Below are positions 42,957 through 52,672 of a DNA stretch of 64,000 nt, one piece after another. Every line of letters starts with the position of its first letter. The stretch's first letter is position 1. This DNA is from JANQIO01 sp043513815 (GTDB lineage Bacteria; Pseudomonadota; Gammaproteobacteria; Pseudomonadales; Halieaceae): the NCBI GenBank assembly GCA_043513815.1, contig CP121313.1:3286001-3350000 (forward strand), given 5' to 3'. The notes under the pieces are model-generated. The model worked only from the letters and a program-made list of their open reading frames with translations. It searched no databases and was not told the origin of the DNA. The position numbers and the translations under genes are program-made.

Positions 42957-44540
42957 CTAGAGCAGTTCCTTCAGCGGGAAGAGGCCGAAAAAGCCGCTCT
43001 GGATAGTGCGCCAGAAGCTGCGACTCGGTTGTCGGTTGAGCTGGCCGTCACTGGACAGCCAGCGAAGCCGGCGATTCGCGTCCAGCTTTAGCTGCCAGGC
43101 GTTCTCCGGGGCGGTGGCCCTGTCCAGCAACGCACCGAGCTGCCTGGCGAGCGCCTCGCTGTCGATCAACAGGCCCAGCTCTGTATTCAGGTTGGCCGAA
43201 CGCGGTGTGACATTGTAAGAGCCTATATGCACCCGCTTCCGGTCCACCACCGCACACTTGGCGTGCAGGGCCGCCCAGCGGGACTCCACAGGAGCGGTAT
43301 CCAGCTCCGCTTGCATCGACCCTTCGTAACGCATTTCAAACAGGTCCACACCGGCCTCCAGCATGGGTACACGGGCACGGGCATAGGCCGCGTGCACAAT
43401 GCTCTGGTTGGTCGAGCCGAGGGAGTTGGTCATCACGGCGACCTTGACGCCGCGCTCCTCCAGGGCTCGAGCTTCGGTGAAAAAAATCTCCCCGGGGACC
43501 AGGTAGGGGCTGGTGACCTGCACTTCCTTTTCAGCCTGTCGAAAAAAGTCCCTGAGGCCTTCCCTGGCATGCATGCTGGGGGCGCCGTCGCCGGGCTTGT
43601 CATAAAGCACCGTTGCGATACCCCTGTGCATGTCCGCTGCGGCAGCGGCCAGCCAGTCTGTCCAGTCCTGCACCGGCAACGGGAAAATCTCACGCAGCTC
43701 AGACCGCTGCAACCGCAGCCGGCGACGTTCGGTCATGTCTGGTATGTCATCAACAGACGCGCGCGGGTGAAACAGCGCGCCTGGCGTCGCCTGCCAACTG
43801 TTCCAGTACAGATCGAACATGTCCGACATGGGCGGCACCACCGGCCCTACTGCGAGCACGTCGACATCGAAAAAGTTGAAGCGCTCGGAGACGCCGAAAT
43901 ACTCGTTGGCCAGGTTACGTCCGCCGGTAATGGCGGCGCGGTTGTCGGCGATCAGCACCTTGTTATGAAGGCGGAAATTGAGCTCCCTGAAACTGGCCAT
44001 ATAGCTGAGGTTACGACCCAGTCGGCGCTGGCGTCCCGGATTCCAGATTCTCACCTCAATGTTGGGGTGGGCGTCCAGAGTGGCAATGCCGCGGTCAAGC
44101 CCCCGCAGGACGAAATCGTCTGCCAGCAATCGCACCCTGACGCCGCGCTCGGCGGCCCGGTGTATGCGGTCCAGCAACAGCCCACCGCCAAAATCGTTGC
44201 GCCAGAGATAGGTCTGCAGGTCCAGCGACTCCACCGCAGAGTCGATCAGCGCCAGTCGCCAGCGTAAATCGTCGTCATTGCGATATATCAGCCGGAAGGC
44301 GGAATTGTCCGCTGGCAGCCCGGCCAGCGACGCCCGGGAAAAGTCCGCCAGCGGGCCGGACGTGGTTGGCTGCGGGGCAGAGCTGGGGGCCGGGGCGGTG
44401 AAATCCTGCGGCAGCGACTGGCAGCCGCCCAGCAGCGTCAGCAGGCAGGGCAGCGCGATGCCCGGCAGCAGAGATCGTCCGGCCGACCGCCGACCACTTG
44501 CTACCCGGTGCTGCCTTTGTTTGCGCACAGGGGATATCAC
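42957..44540 (-). CDS. phospholipase D family lipoprotein (ClsC/YmdC-like)
   Basis: A 527-residue predicted lipoprotein with lipobox LLGGC (Cys40) after a basic N-terminus. Two HKD motifs are present: LHNKVLIADNRAAITGGRNL (His192, Lys194, Asp199) and LHAKCAVVDRKRVHIGSYNV. This is the architecture of cardiolipin-synthase-like phosphatidyltransferases such as ClsC, although YmdC itself is not a lipoprotein; a periplasmic phospholipase would be the alternative. GTG 44540 is the apparent start, without a strong ribosome site. It is the last gene of a minus-strand run that contains nhaC, an outer-membrane protein, arcA and arcD. Confidence 0.82.
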   Translation of the reverse strand: MISPVRKQRQHRVASGRRSAGRSLLPGIALPCLLTLLGGCQSLPQDFTAPAPSSAPQPTTSGPLADFSRASLAGLPADNSAFRLIYRNDDDLRWRLALIDSAVESLDLQTYLWRNDFGGGLLLDRIHRAAERGVRVRLLADDFVLRGLDRGIATLDAHPNIEVRIWNPGRQRRLGRNLSYMASFRELNFRLHNKVLIADNRAAITGGRNLANEYFGVSERFNFFDVDVLAVGPVVPPMSDMFDLYWNSWQATPGALFHPRASVDDIPDMTERRRLRLQRSELREIFPLPVQDWTDWLAAAAADMHRGIATVLYDKPGDGAPSMHAREGLRDFFRQAEKEVQVTSPYLVPGEIFFTEARALEERGVKVAVMTNSLGSTNQSIVHAAYARARVPMLEAGVDLFEMRYEGSMQAELDTAPVESRWAALHAKCAVVDRKRVHIGSYNVTPRSANLNTELGLLIDSEALARQLGALLDRATAPENAWQLKLDANRRLRWLSSDGQLNRQPSRSFWRTIQSGFFGLFPLKELL

Positions 44541-44598
44541 CGTTTGCTTGCCTGCAACCGGCCCCGGGATCTTCGGCTGGACCGCTGCGAGGCGCCAG

Positions 44599-46089
44599 TC
44601 ATTCTGTTGTTACCGCTGTCACCGCGTCTGGGTCACCGCTTGCCTTGCAGAAAAACCCAAGGGCAACGGTCAGCAGCGGGCTGGCGATATTGAAAAAGGC
44701 ATAGGGCAGATACAGCAGCGTCGGGACGCCCAGCACGGCTGCCATATAGGCGCCACAGGAGTTCCACGGCACCAGCGGCGAGGTCACCGTGCCGGCGTCG
44801 GCCACCGTCCGCGACAACACCTCTGGCTGGATTCCCCGACGCCCGAATTCACTGCGGAAAAACCTGGCCGGCAGGACCAGGGCTATATACTGGTCGGCTG
44901 CGACCACGTTCAGGCCTACGGCTGTGCCGGCTGTAGTCCCAACCAGGCGCGCCGTACCGTGGGCCCGCGCCAGCAGAGGATTGATCAGTTTGCCCAGCAG
45001 ACCGAACTCTTCGAGTAGCGTACCGAAGGTGACCGCGCCGATAATGAGCCAGATAGTGAGCAACATGCTGTCCATGCCGCCACGGGACAGCAACGCATCT
45101 ACCTCCGCCAACCCGGAGCGGGCCTCGTAACCGCTTGCCATGACCATCCACACGCCTTTCAGGTGGGCCAGGGGCGTCGCAAGACCGGGGTCGTCAACGA
45201 ACTTGAGCACCACATCCGGCTGCAGGAACACAGCCATGATGCCGGCGAAAATGGCGGCGGTCAGAATCGCCAGCGACGACGGCGCCTTCTTGAGTGACAT
45301 CAGCAACAGCGCCGCCAGCGGCAGCAGGTTCCAGGGTGAGATCCAGAACAGCTCACTGAGCTGGCTGAGCTCCGCCGAAGTGGCGACCGTATCGGCTCCG
45401 ATCCCCTCACCGCTCTGCCCCAGTATCGCGAAAATCACTGCCGCGATCAGAAAAGCGGGAATCGATGTCATGGCCTGGCTGCGGATATGGCTGTAGATGT
45501 CGGCCCCCACCAGTTGGGCGGCGAGCACCGTGGTTTCTGACAGAGGTGAGGTCTTGTCGCCCAGGTAGGCGCCCGAGATCACCGCACCGGCCGTGATCTC
45601 CGGCGACACACCCACCAACGAGGCGATACCGACCAGGCCCACACCAATCGTTCCTGCGGTGGTCCAGGAGCTGCCGATGCTGAGTGAAACAATGCCGCAG
45701 ATCACCGCGGTGCTGACGTAATACCAGTCCGGGTCAAGCCACTGGATGCCGTAGTAGACCAGGGTTGGAATCGTGCCCGAAAGGTTCCAGGTGCCGATCA
45801 GGGCACCCACTGCCATAAGGATGAAGATTGCGCTGACGATTGAGGACAGGCCGCGGCGGCCGGACTCCGCGATGTCTTCCCAGGTGTGGCCATTGCGCAA
45901 AATGACCATGGCGGTGATCATCGTGCATACCACCAGCGCCACCTGCAGCGGACCACCCAGGGCGTCGAGGCCGAACAGAACCATGCAGGTGGCTACCAGC
46001 ACCATCAGCGACACCAGGGGGATCAGGGCGTCAATCAGCGAAGGGTCGGAGATGGGTCGGCCTGGTTCGGTTTGCGGCGTCATGCTCAT
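44599..46089 (-). CDS. nhaC: Na+/H+ antiporter NhaC family
   Basis: A 496-residue inner-membrane carrier with about 11-12 helices. The family motifs are GSSWTTAGTIGVGLVGIASL, GAVISGAYLGDKTSPLSETT and the later ADAGTVTSPLVPWNSCGAYM. NhaC members exchange sodium for protons, and some couple sodium with amino acids or malate/lactate. ATG 46089 is preferred because AGGA lies ten bases upstream; a start at 46128 would add 13 residues. It lies 59 bases upstream of the PLD gene in the same direction. A role next to arginine catabolism is possible, because ammonia release raises pH. Confidence 0.88.
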   Translation of the reverse strand: MSMTPQTEPGRPISDPSLIDALIPLVSLMVLVATCMVLFGLDALGGPLQVALVVCTMITAMVILRNGHTWEDIAESGRRGLSSIVSAIFILMAVGALIGTWNLSGTIPTLVYYGIQWLDPDWYYVSTAVICGIVSLSIGSSWTTAGTIGVGLVGIASLVGVSPEITAGAVISGAYLGDKTSPLSETTVLAAQLVGADIYSHIRSQAMTSIPAFLIAAVIFAILGQSGEGIGADTVATSAELSQLSELFWISPWNLLPLAALLLMSLKKAPSSLAILTAAIFAGIMAVFLQPDVVLKFVDDPGLATPLAHLKGVWMVMASGYEARSGLAEVDALLSRGGMDSMLLTIWLIIGAVTFGTLLEEFGLLGKLINPLLARAHGTARLVGTTAGTAVGLNVVAADQYIALVLPARFFRSEFGRRGIQPEVLSRTVADAGTVTSPLVPWNSCGAYMAAVLGVPTLLYLPYAFFNIASPLLTVALGFFCKASGDPDAVTAVTTE

Positions 46090-46255
46090 CTGTACGCGTC
46101 CTGAAGGTACTCGTTTACCGAGCTGCATCCGTGGATCGGACCGTATGCCGGGCTGCTATTGCTATCCGGGCAGCGTAGTCGGTGCCCGGATCTGGCGATA
46201 GGTGTTGCCATACAGGGCAGGCCCCTCCGGCAGCGCCGGAGCTGTTCGAGGGATT

Positions 46256-47437
46256 CTAGAATGCCAGGCGCACCGTCATCCATGCCTCGATCGATTCGTA
46301 GTCACTGAACGGGGTATCACCCTCGTCGCGCAGGTACAGCACCTGCGGGCGCAGTGTCCAGCCAGGCGAAAACTCCCAGGTCAGGCCACCGCCCAGTTCG
46401 TAGACGTCCAGATCCGGGGACAGTGGCCGCACCACTCCGTCGACGTCCTCCACCGGGATATCCTCGTGGAAGCCATTGTGCTCCCAGAGCCCAAACAGAA
46501 ACAGACCGAGGCGGTCGTTGAAGTCCTGGCTCCAGCTCACCTCGATGCCATAAAAATCCTGGTCTCCCGAGGGCCGATCATTGGTTTCCCACTCCTGTCC
46601 GCCGTTCAACGCCAGCGTGAAGGCTGCTGTGTCATCGATGAAGGCGCGCGTCCACCGCAGCCAGACTTCGCCAATATCCCGGCTGCGATTGCGCTCGACG
46701 CCCTGCGGATATTTCCGTGTACGAATTTCGCCTTCGATGACCAGACGGTTGCGGGTATCCAGATTGAAGCCCCGGTTGGCGAACAGCCCGTAGTCCTGGC
46801 GGTAGCCGTCGCTGCCGCGGTAGCTGGCGCGGCCACGCACACCCACCGCCTGACTGCCATTGTCCAGCGAGCGATTGAGGGTTGCCCGCCAACGCAGGTC
46901 ACGGTCATCCCTGATGTCCGAATCCGAGTAGTCCACGTGTCGGTAATCCAGGGTGGCGTCCAGCGTGAGATTGTCCGCCAGGATGTAGCCCAGGCCAGCG
47001 CCGGCCCGACCGCGCCAGTAGTCAGAACGGGTGGGCTCTATACCCAGGTTGTCGGTAGTGCGGGAATCCTCCTCCCGGTAGTGACCGCCGCCGCCTTCGG
47101 CATAAGCGTAGGTACTCAGGCGTTTTCCCTGCGCGTAGTCCTCTGCCGCAGCCGCGTAGATGTCAGTGCGTTCGTTGAGATAAGGCGACACGTTATCGAA
47201 GGTGAGCACCTGCTCGAACTCCAGCAGGGCCGTTGCGGATCCCCCCTCATCAAGCTGGGCCTGGGCCTTTTCAAGGTGATCACCTACCGGGCCCGCCTCC
47301 AGCGACAGGTCGCCCTCTTCAGCCAGAGCAGACGTCAGTGGCAGCAGCGCGGCTACCAGCCACCCGCTCGACAGGCGCGCCCACAGCGCGCACCAACTTG
47401 TCCGTGCGATCGCACGGCGCCCATATTTGCAGTTCAT
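46256..47437 (-). CDS. outer-membrane beta-barrel protein
   Basis: A 393-residue protein with a signal peptide (SGWLVAALLPLTSALA), a short helical piece (HLEKAQAQLDEGGSATALLE), and then alternating strands rich in aromatic and charged residues (GRAGAGLGYILADNLTLDAT, NRLVIEGEIRTRKYPQG, FLFGLWEHNGFHED), ending WMTVRLAF with the terminal Phe. The design of a short N-terminal helical repeat followed by a barrel resembles small surface-lipoprotein-assembly or DUF560-like proteins, but the match is loose; a simple porin is equally possible. AGGTGAG lies nine bases before ATG 47437. It sits directly downstream of arcA, so it may pass arginine or peptides. Confidence 0.65.
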   Translation of the reverse strand: MNCKYGRRAIARTSWCALWARLSSGWLVAALLPLTSALAEEGDLSLEAGPVGDHLEKAQAQLDEGGSATALLEFEQVLTFDNVSPYLNERTDIYAAAAEDYAQGKRLSTYAYAEGGGGHYREEDSRTTDNLGIEPTRSDYWRGRAGAGLGYILADNLTLDATLDYRHVDYSDSDIRDDRDLRWRATLNRSLDNGSQAVGVRGRASYRGSDGYRQDYGLFANRGFNLDTRNRLVIEGEIRTRKYPQGVERNRSRDIGEVWLRWTRAFIDDTAAFTLALNGGQEWETNDRPSGDQDFYGIEVSWSQDFNDRLGLFLFGLWEHNGFHEDIPVEDVDGVVRPLSPDLDVYELGGGLTWEFSPGWTLRPQVLYLRDEGDTPFSDYESIEAWMTVRLAF

Positions 47438-47486
47438 GACGACTGACTCACCTGCCCGACACAGGCCCCTGTAAGGTCGCTCCTGA

Positions 47487-48746
47487 TCAGAAATCGACGG
47501 GGTCGCGAATGATCGGGCAGGTCATGCAGTGGCCGCCGCCGCGACCGCGACCCAGTTCTGCACCAACGATGGTAATGACCTCAATACCCTCCTTGCGCAG
47601 CAGGGTGTTGGTGTAGGTGTTGCGATCGTAGGCGTACACCACACCCGGTGAAGCCGCGACCAGGTTGGCGCCGCTGTCCCACTGGGTGCGCTCGCGCTGG
47701 TAGTCCGTACCGCCGGTTTCCACCACCCGCATCTTCTTGACGCCCAACGCCTCGGCGAGCACTTCCACAAAGGGCTTCTTTTCCTTGTGCAGCTCAACAC
47801 CGGGTGCCTTGTCGCTGGGCCGGTAGGAGTAGGCATTGATGTTGTAAACGATATCGGGATACAGCAGCACGCAGTCGCGATCGGCGAAGGTGAAGATAGT
47901 GTCCAGGTGCATTGCCGCGCGCAGCTTGGGCATGGCCGCGACGATCACCCGCTCGGCAGCGCCTTTCTCGAACAGGGTAGCCGCCAGCTGGCTGATGGCC
48001 TGCCGCGAGGTGCGCTCGCTCATCCCGATCAACACCACGCCGTTGCCGATGGGCATCACGTCGCCGCCTTCGAGGGTGGACAGGCCGTGATCCTTGAGCG
48101 GGTCACCCCACCAGACGTTGACCTTGCCGGCGAAGTCCGGGTGGAATTTGTAGATGGCCGTGGTGAGAATCGGCTCTTCATGACGTGCCGGCCAGAACAG
48201 CGGGTTCAATGTGACGCCGCCATAAATCCAGCAGGTGGTATCTCGCGTGTACAGGGTATTCGGCAGTGGCGGCAGCAGGTACTCGGTCACACCGGCGGCA
48301 TCGCGCACCAGTTTCAGCATCTCGCCGCCGTGGGTTTCGGGAAACTCCTGGGTGGACAGGCCACCGATCAGCGTTTCCGCGAGATCCCGGTCGGACAGTC
48401 CGTGCAGATAGGACTTGAGTTCGTCCACCAGGCCCAGACCGACCTGGTTTGGCTCGACCTGGTTGTCAATAATCCAGGCCTTCGCTTCCGGAAGCGCCAC
48501 GGTTTCCGCCAGCAGGTTGTGCATCTCCACCACGTCGATGTCGCGGTCGCGCATCTTCTGCACGAAATCGAAGTGATCGCGCTTGGCATTTTCCACCCAC
48601 AGCACATCGTCAAACAGCAGGTCGTCACAGTTGCTGGGGGTCAGGCGCGCATGGGCCCGGCCCGGCGCACAGACCATAACCTTGCGCAGGGTGCCCACTT
48701 CGGAGTGAACGCCAAACGCCTGATTGCTACCACTTTCATTGCTCAT
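47487..48746 (-). CDS. arcA: arginine deiminase
   Basis: Hydrolyses arginine to citrulline and ammonia. The 419-residue protein has the family blocks GTLRKVMVCAPGRAHARLTP, the substrate-binding LYTRDTTCWI, LEGGDVMPIGNGVVLIGMSE, MHLDTIFTF and the catalytic Cys407 in GRGGGHCMTCPI. It is complete, with GGAAAA upstream of the ATG. arcD stands 21 bases upstream on the same strand. Ornithine carbamoyltransferase and carbamate kinase are not in the window, so ATP formation by the full pathway cannot be confirmed. Arginine set free from cyanophycin by the operon at 30984-38457 would be a natural substrate. Confidence 0.96.
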   Translation of the reverse strand: MSNESGSNQAFGVHSEVGTLRKVMVCAPGRAHARLTPSNCDDLLFDDVLWVENAKRDHFDFVQKMRDRDIDVVEMHNLLAETVALPEAKAWIIDNQVEPNQVGLGLVDELKSYLHGLSDRDLAETLIGGLSTQEFPETHGGEMLKLVRDAAGVTEYLLPPLPNTLYTRDTTCWIYGGVTLNPLFWPARHEEPILTTAIYKFHPDFAGKVNVWWGDPLKDHGLSTLEGGDVMPIGNGVVLIGMSERTSRQAISQLAATLFEKGAAERVIVAAMPKLRAAMHLDTIFTFADRDCVLLYPDIVYNINAYSYRPSDKAPGVELHKEKKPFVEVLAEALGVKKMRVVETGGTDYQRERTQWDSGANLVAASPGVVYAYDRNTYTNTLLRKEGIEVITIVGAELGRGRGGGHCMTCPIIRDPVDF

Positions 48747-48767
48747 AGTATTTTCCGTTCTGCTTCA

Positions 48768-50192
48768 CTAAATGGAAATCGCGCCGGTTGCCAGGGCATA
48801 GATGCCGTAGGCAGCCCCCGCCAGTACGACCAAAAAGATACCTTTCTCTGCTGATGTGAAAATGGGACTGCCCTGCTCCCGCCGCGCGAGAATGAACAAG
48901 ACCGTGCCCGGGGCGAAGATGATGCAGGACAACAGGACGAACTTGAGTCCTCCCGCCACCAGCATGAAGATGGTATAGACCACGGCCAGAGCAGCCCACA
49001 CCAGGTCCTTTTTACGCCCTGCCTGATCGGTTTCATAGGTTTCCCGGGTCACCGCCAGTTTCAGCGCATAGCCCGCCACCAGTACATAGGGAATCAGGGT
49101 CTTGGCGCTGGTCATGTCCAGTGCCAGGTCGAATGCCTCCTGGGCAAACAGCGTCACGATCAGGAAGCCCTGCACCATGATATTGGTCAACCATACCGCC
49201 GTGACGGGAACCTGATTCTCATTCTCGGTTGTCAGCTTGTGGGGTACCAGACCACTTTTAGCCGAGGAAAAGAGCACCTCCGCTGCCAGCAGAGACCAGG
49301 CCAAATAGGCGCCCAGCACCGAGACGATCAACCCGATGCTGACAAACCAGGTCCCCCAGGGACCGACAACGCTGCCGAGAACGCCGGCCATGGATGGCTG
49401 CCGGAGCCCGGCCAGTTCAGCGCGCTCCATAATGCCGTAGGGCAACAGGGTCACCAGCACCAGCAGGCAGAGCACGCCAATGAAACCGACCACCGTCGCC
49501 CAACCCACATCCTCGCGCCGCTTGGCGAAGCGGGAGTAGACGCTGGCGCCTTCGATACCGATAAAGACGAAGACGGTAACCAGCATGGTGCTGCGTACCT
49601 GGTCGAACACCTCGCTGACGTTGTAGTCCCCACCGCCCCAGAAGTTTGCTGTAAACAGATCGAACTTGAAGGCAAACAGGGCCAGTAGAATGAACAGGAT
49701 AATGGGAACGATCTTGGCGACCGTCACCACCTTGTTGATGAAGGCCGCTCCCTTGATGCCCCGCAGGACCATGAAATGCACGGCCCATAACACGACGGAA
49801 GACACCGCCACCGAGGTCAGCGTGTTGCCGTCGCCGAAGGCCGGTACAAGCTTGCCGATGGTCGAACCGATAAGAATGAAGTAAGTGGTGTTACCCAGGC
49901 AGGTACCGATCCAGAAACCGAAGGCTGCGGCGAAACCAAGGTAATTTCCGAAACCTGCTTTTGCATAAGCGTAGATGCCGGCGTCGAGGTCCGGCTTGCG
50001 CACGGCCAGGGACTGAAACACAAAGGCCAACATCAGCATGCCGCTGCCGGCGATCAGCCAGGCGATCAGGGCGCCAAAAGGCCCGGTGGCGGCGCCGAAG
50101 CGGGCGGGCAGCGAAAAGATGCCCGCGCCGACCATTGACCCCACAACCATCGCTGTCAGGGTCAAGCGCGAGAATTTTTGCTCTGATGACAT
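48768..50192 (-). CDS. arcD: basic amino acid antiporter, APA superfamily (ArcD/YjdE-like)
   Basis: A 474-residue carrier with about 12-13 helices. The opening MVVGSMVGAGIFSLPARFGA is the glycine-rich substrate motif of APA carriers, and the segments AFGFWIGTCLGNTTYFILIG and FVFIGIEGASVYSRFAKRRE match the arginine/ornithine exchange group. Together with arcA it would exchange arginine for citrulline or ornithine. ATG 50192 has GGAGAG six bases upstream; an upstream in-frame start lies in the promoter region. A sigma-70 promoter is visible on the minus strand at 50266-50293. Confidence 0.88.
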   Translation of the reverse strand: MSSEQKFSRLTLTAMVVGSMVGAGIFSLPARFGAATGPFGALIAWLIAGSGMLMLAFVFQSLAVRKPDLDAGIYAYAKAGFGNYLGFAAAFGFWIGTCLGNTTYFILIGSTIGKLVPAFGDGNTLTSVAVSSVVLWAVHFMVLRGIKGAAFINKVVTVAKIVPIILFILLALFAFKFDLFTANFWGGGDYNVSEVFDQVRSTMLVTVFVFIGIEGASVYSRFAKRREDVGWATVVGFIGVLCLLVLVTLLPYGIMERAELAGLRQPSMAGVLGSVVGPWGTWFVSIGLIVSVLGAYLAWSLLAAEVLFSSAKSGLVPHKLTTENENQVPVTAVWLTNIMVQGFLIVTLFAQEAFDLALDMTSAKTLIPYVLVAGYALKLAVTRETYETDQAGRKKDLVWAALAVVYTIFMLVAGGLKFVLLSCIIFAPGTVLFILARREQGSPIFTSAEKGIFLVVLAGAAYGIYALATGAISI

Positions 50193-50265
50193 GTTTCTCT
50201 CCTGTAAAGCACGCCAACAGAGCGCGACTGGGCCCAGCCCCGAGAAACTCGTAACTGTCCGGGGA

Positions 50266-50293
50266 ATATTAGTTGAGCACCATAGCTTGTCAA
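50266..50293 (-). promoter_or_regulatory. sigma-70 promoter for arcD-arcA
   Basis: On the minus strand TTGACA (50288-50293) and TAATAT (50266-50271) are 16 bases apart, ending 73 bases before the arcD start. The first hexamer is perfect. Confidence 0.6.
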
Positions 50294-50736
50294 TGCAGCG
50301 GTGACTACCCGCCCGCGCACCGGCCATCCAATCAGCGTTCCGCAAACGAGGTCTGTCATCCGTGACAAAAACACGCTTGCGCCCCGCCGCTATGAGCCGC
50401 CGGGGCGGGCAGCTCTATCGCTGCCCCCGCGGCTGTCGCCACACAAACGTCCAGTATCTGTTCATGTCTTCCTGCGCCAGCAGGGCGCGGCCGCAGGCAC
50501 TGACTGTGCCCCGCAGTGGTATCCGACTAGGCCGCGAACGCAATGCGCCGGCCAGATACCCGCTGTTCGGCGCCTGAGTGGGTGTCTCCCGGCCATGTGG
50601 AAATCGGTTGTGAAAGCGATCAGCTGGTCTACACTGCTGCCGAAACGCACTATGTGACGCCAGCCTTGATAGTCCCTGCCAGCTCCCCTGCCCATACCCT
50701 TCTCACGCCGAGCAGCCTTTGCAGGCGCCGTAGATC
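50294..50736. other. intergenic, no gene supported
   Basis: About 440 bases between the divergent arcD and ion-channel genes. Short open frames on both strands (for example 50362-50577) have no recognisable content. No clear operator was found. Confidence 0.4.
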
Positions 50737-52656
50737 ATGAAGCACCGCCCCGGCAGGCGCGCCGAGCTGCTCGATCGGCTCAGGTTCGCCCTCGAAAGAC
50801 TGATCCTGCGTGGGCTGCACTACCGCCTGGTCTTCGCGGCGCTGGTCGTAATATTGGTCGCGGTGGTGGGCGGACTGCTGGTGCGGCTGCTTTCGCCGGG
50901 CTTTGACGAGCTCGGCCACTCCATCTGGTGGGCGTTTCTGCGCCTCAGCGACCCCGGTTATCTGGGCGAAGACGAAGGGCTGACCACCCGCACAATATCC
51001 ACAGTCATTACCGTACTCGGCTATGTGGTATTCCTCGGCCTGCTGATCGCCATCCTCACCCAGTGGATGGAGGAACTGATCGCGCGCATCGAATCGGGCA
51101 CCCGCCCGCTGGTGCTCTCCGGCCACGTACTGATACTGGGGTGGACACACCGCACCCCGCACATCGTGCTGGAGCTACTGCGCACCCGCGACCGCGCGGC
51201 GCGTTTCCTCGAGGAACACAACACGCAAACCCTGCGTATTGTGGTGCTGGCAGAGGTAGTGAATGGCGAGGTCGTGGAGAAGCTCCGCGATCATCTCGGC
51301 GGCTACTGGAACGACCGACAGGTGATGCTGCGCTGTGGTTCGTCCCTGAAACTGGAGCACCTGCAGCGGGTCTCCTATGAAGACGCCGCGGCGGTCATCC
51401 TGCCCGGCGAGGATTTCAGCAACCGGTCTCCCGGCGTCGCGGACGCCGATACCCTCAAGTCACTGCTGTCCATCGCCAGGGCTACCCGCGGCGACGCGGA
51501 AAAGCCGCTGGCGGTGGCGGCCCTGTATGAGTCGAGCCGCAGCAACCTGGCGCGCTTCGCCTATCGGGGGGAGACAGAAATACTGCCGACGGACCAGGTC
51601 GTATCCCGGCTGATCGCCCAGAGCGTTCGTTATCCGGGGCTCTGGTCAGTCTTTGCACAGCTCCTGAGCATCAATGCAGGCAACGCCATCTTCCTGCGCA
51701 GGCTGCGAGAAACCGGCAAAACCTTCGGAGACCTGCGCCGGGAACACCGCATGGCGGTGCCTATCGGCTATATTCCTGCGGATACCCAGCACCCGCATTT
51801 GAACCCGGCGGCTGACACGATGGTGGGCGAAAATGAGTACGTGGTGTACATTGCCCGCAGCTTTGCCGACTGCTCTGAGCGGGCAGCGGGCACCACGCTG
51901 CCGAATGCCGGGCACACCGCCTTCTGGGAACAACCGGCGCGACCGCAGCGCATACTGCTCCTCGGCTGGAACCGAAAAATACCGTCCCTGCTGCGCGAGT
52001 TTGCCGCCGATGATGTGGCCATCGACGTGGTGGGCGTCACTCCGGTCGCAGACCGGATGGCGGTTCTGGCCGGCTATCGGGATCTGTCGATGGACCAGGT
52101 TCGGGTGATCGAGAAGAATTTTCTTGACCCGGAGAGTCTCGCAGAGCTGGAACCTGCGGGCTATGACCGCATCATTCTGCTGGCGCGGGCGCGCATGGGT
52201 GACGAGGCCCATGCAGACGCCGCGACCATCACCGCCTACCTGAGCCTCAAGTACCAGTTCGCAAAACTCGAGACGCCGCCCAGTCTCTTCGTTGAAATCC
52301 TTGAGGAAGAAAACCGCCTGCTGCTCGACGACGTTCAGGACGTGTTGGTATCGCCGTTGGTCATCAGCTACATGCTGTCGCAGATCGCTATGCGACGGGA
52401 GCTGGCCGCCATCTTCGCCGAGCTGTCGCGTGTGGGCGGCCCGCAAATCACGCTTCGTCCACTGCGGGCGATCGATCATTCCGAGGGAACCCCTTTTGAA
52501 CGTCTCGCCATGATGGCTGAACAGCACGGTGAAACCGCACTGGGATTACTGACGTCTGCGGGCGAGGTACAGCTGAACCCGGACCGTCAGGAAAAGCTGG
52601 TAATCAGCGACCGGGATCAGCTGATCACCCTGTGCACCATCGACGATCAGGCCTGA
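50737..52656 (+). CDS. CASTOR/POLLUX-type ion channel protein
   Basis: A 639-residue membrane protein. Two helices at residues about 28-50 and 89-110 flank a pore region with SIWWAFLRLSDPGYLGEDEG, as in plant CASTOR/POLLUX channels and their bacterial relatives. Two Rossmann TrkA-N-like domains follow (GHVLILGWTHRTPHIVLELL and PQRILLLGWNRKIPSLLREF, with YDRIILLARARMGDEAHADA). Such channels pass K+ or Ca2+ and are gated from the cytoplasmic ring. ATG 50737 follows the GCCGTAGATC stretch without a strong ribosome site. It is convergent with the mscK-like gene (16 bases between stops). Confidence 0.85.
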   Translation: MKHRPGRRAELLDRLRFALERLILRGLHYRLVFAALVVILVAVVGGLLVRLLSPGFDELGHSIWWAFLRLSDPGYLGEDEGLTTRTISTVITVLGYVVFLGLLIAILTQWMEELIARIESGTRPLVLSGHVLILGWTHRTPHIVLELLRTRDRAARFLEEHNTQTLRIVVLAEVVNGEVVEKLRDHLGGYWNDRQVMLRCGSSLKLEHLQRVSYEDAAAVILPGEDFSNRSPGVADADTLKSLLSIARATRGDAEKPLAVAALYESSRSNLARFAYRGETEILPTDQVVSRLIAQSVRYPGLWSVFAQLLSINAGNAIFLRRLRETGKTFGDLRREHRMAVPIGYIPADTQHPHLNPAADTMVGENEYVVYIARSFADCSERAAGTTLPNAGHTAFWEQPARPQRILLLGWNRKIPSLLREFAADDVAIDVVGVTPVADRMAVLAGYRDLSMDQVRVIEKNFLDPESLAELEPAGYDRIILLARARMGDEAHADAATITAYLSLKYQFAKLETPPSLFVEILEEENRLLLDDVQDVLVSPLVISYMLSQIAMRRELAAIFAELSRVGGPQITLRPLRAIDHSEGTPFERLAMMAEQHGETALGLLTSAGEVQLNPDRQEKLVISDRDQLITLCTIDDQA

Positions 52657-52672
52657 TGGCTCGCCACCGGTC

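Noticed and set aside
43227..44267. 346-codon frame antisense to the PLD gene
   Set aside because: Shadow of a well-supported lipoprotein gene with two HKD motifs.
50301..50695. Short frames between arcD and the CASTOR-like gene
   Set aside because: Arg/Pro-rich text typical of random GC-rich frames, with no domain or ribosome site.
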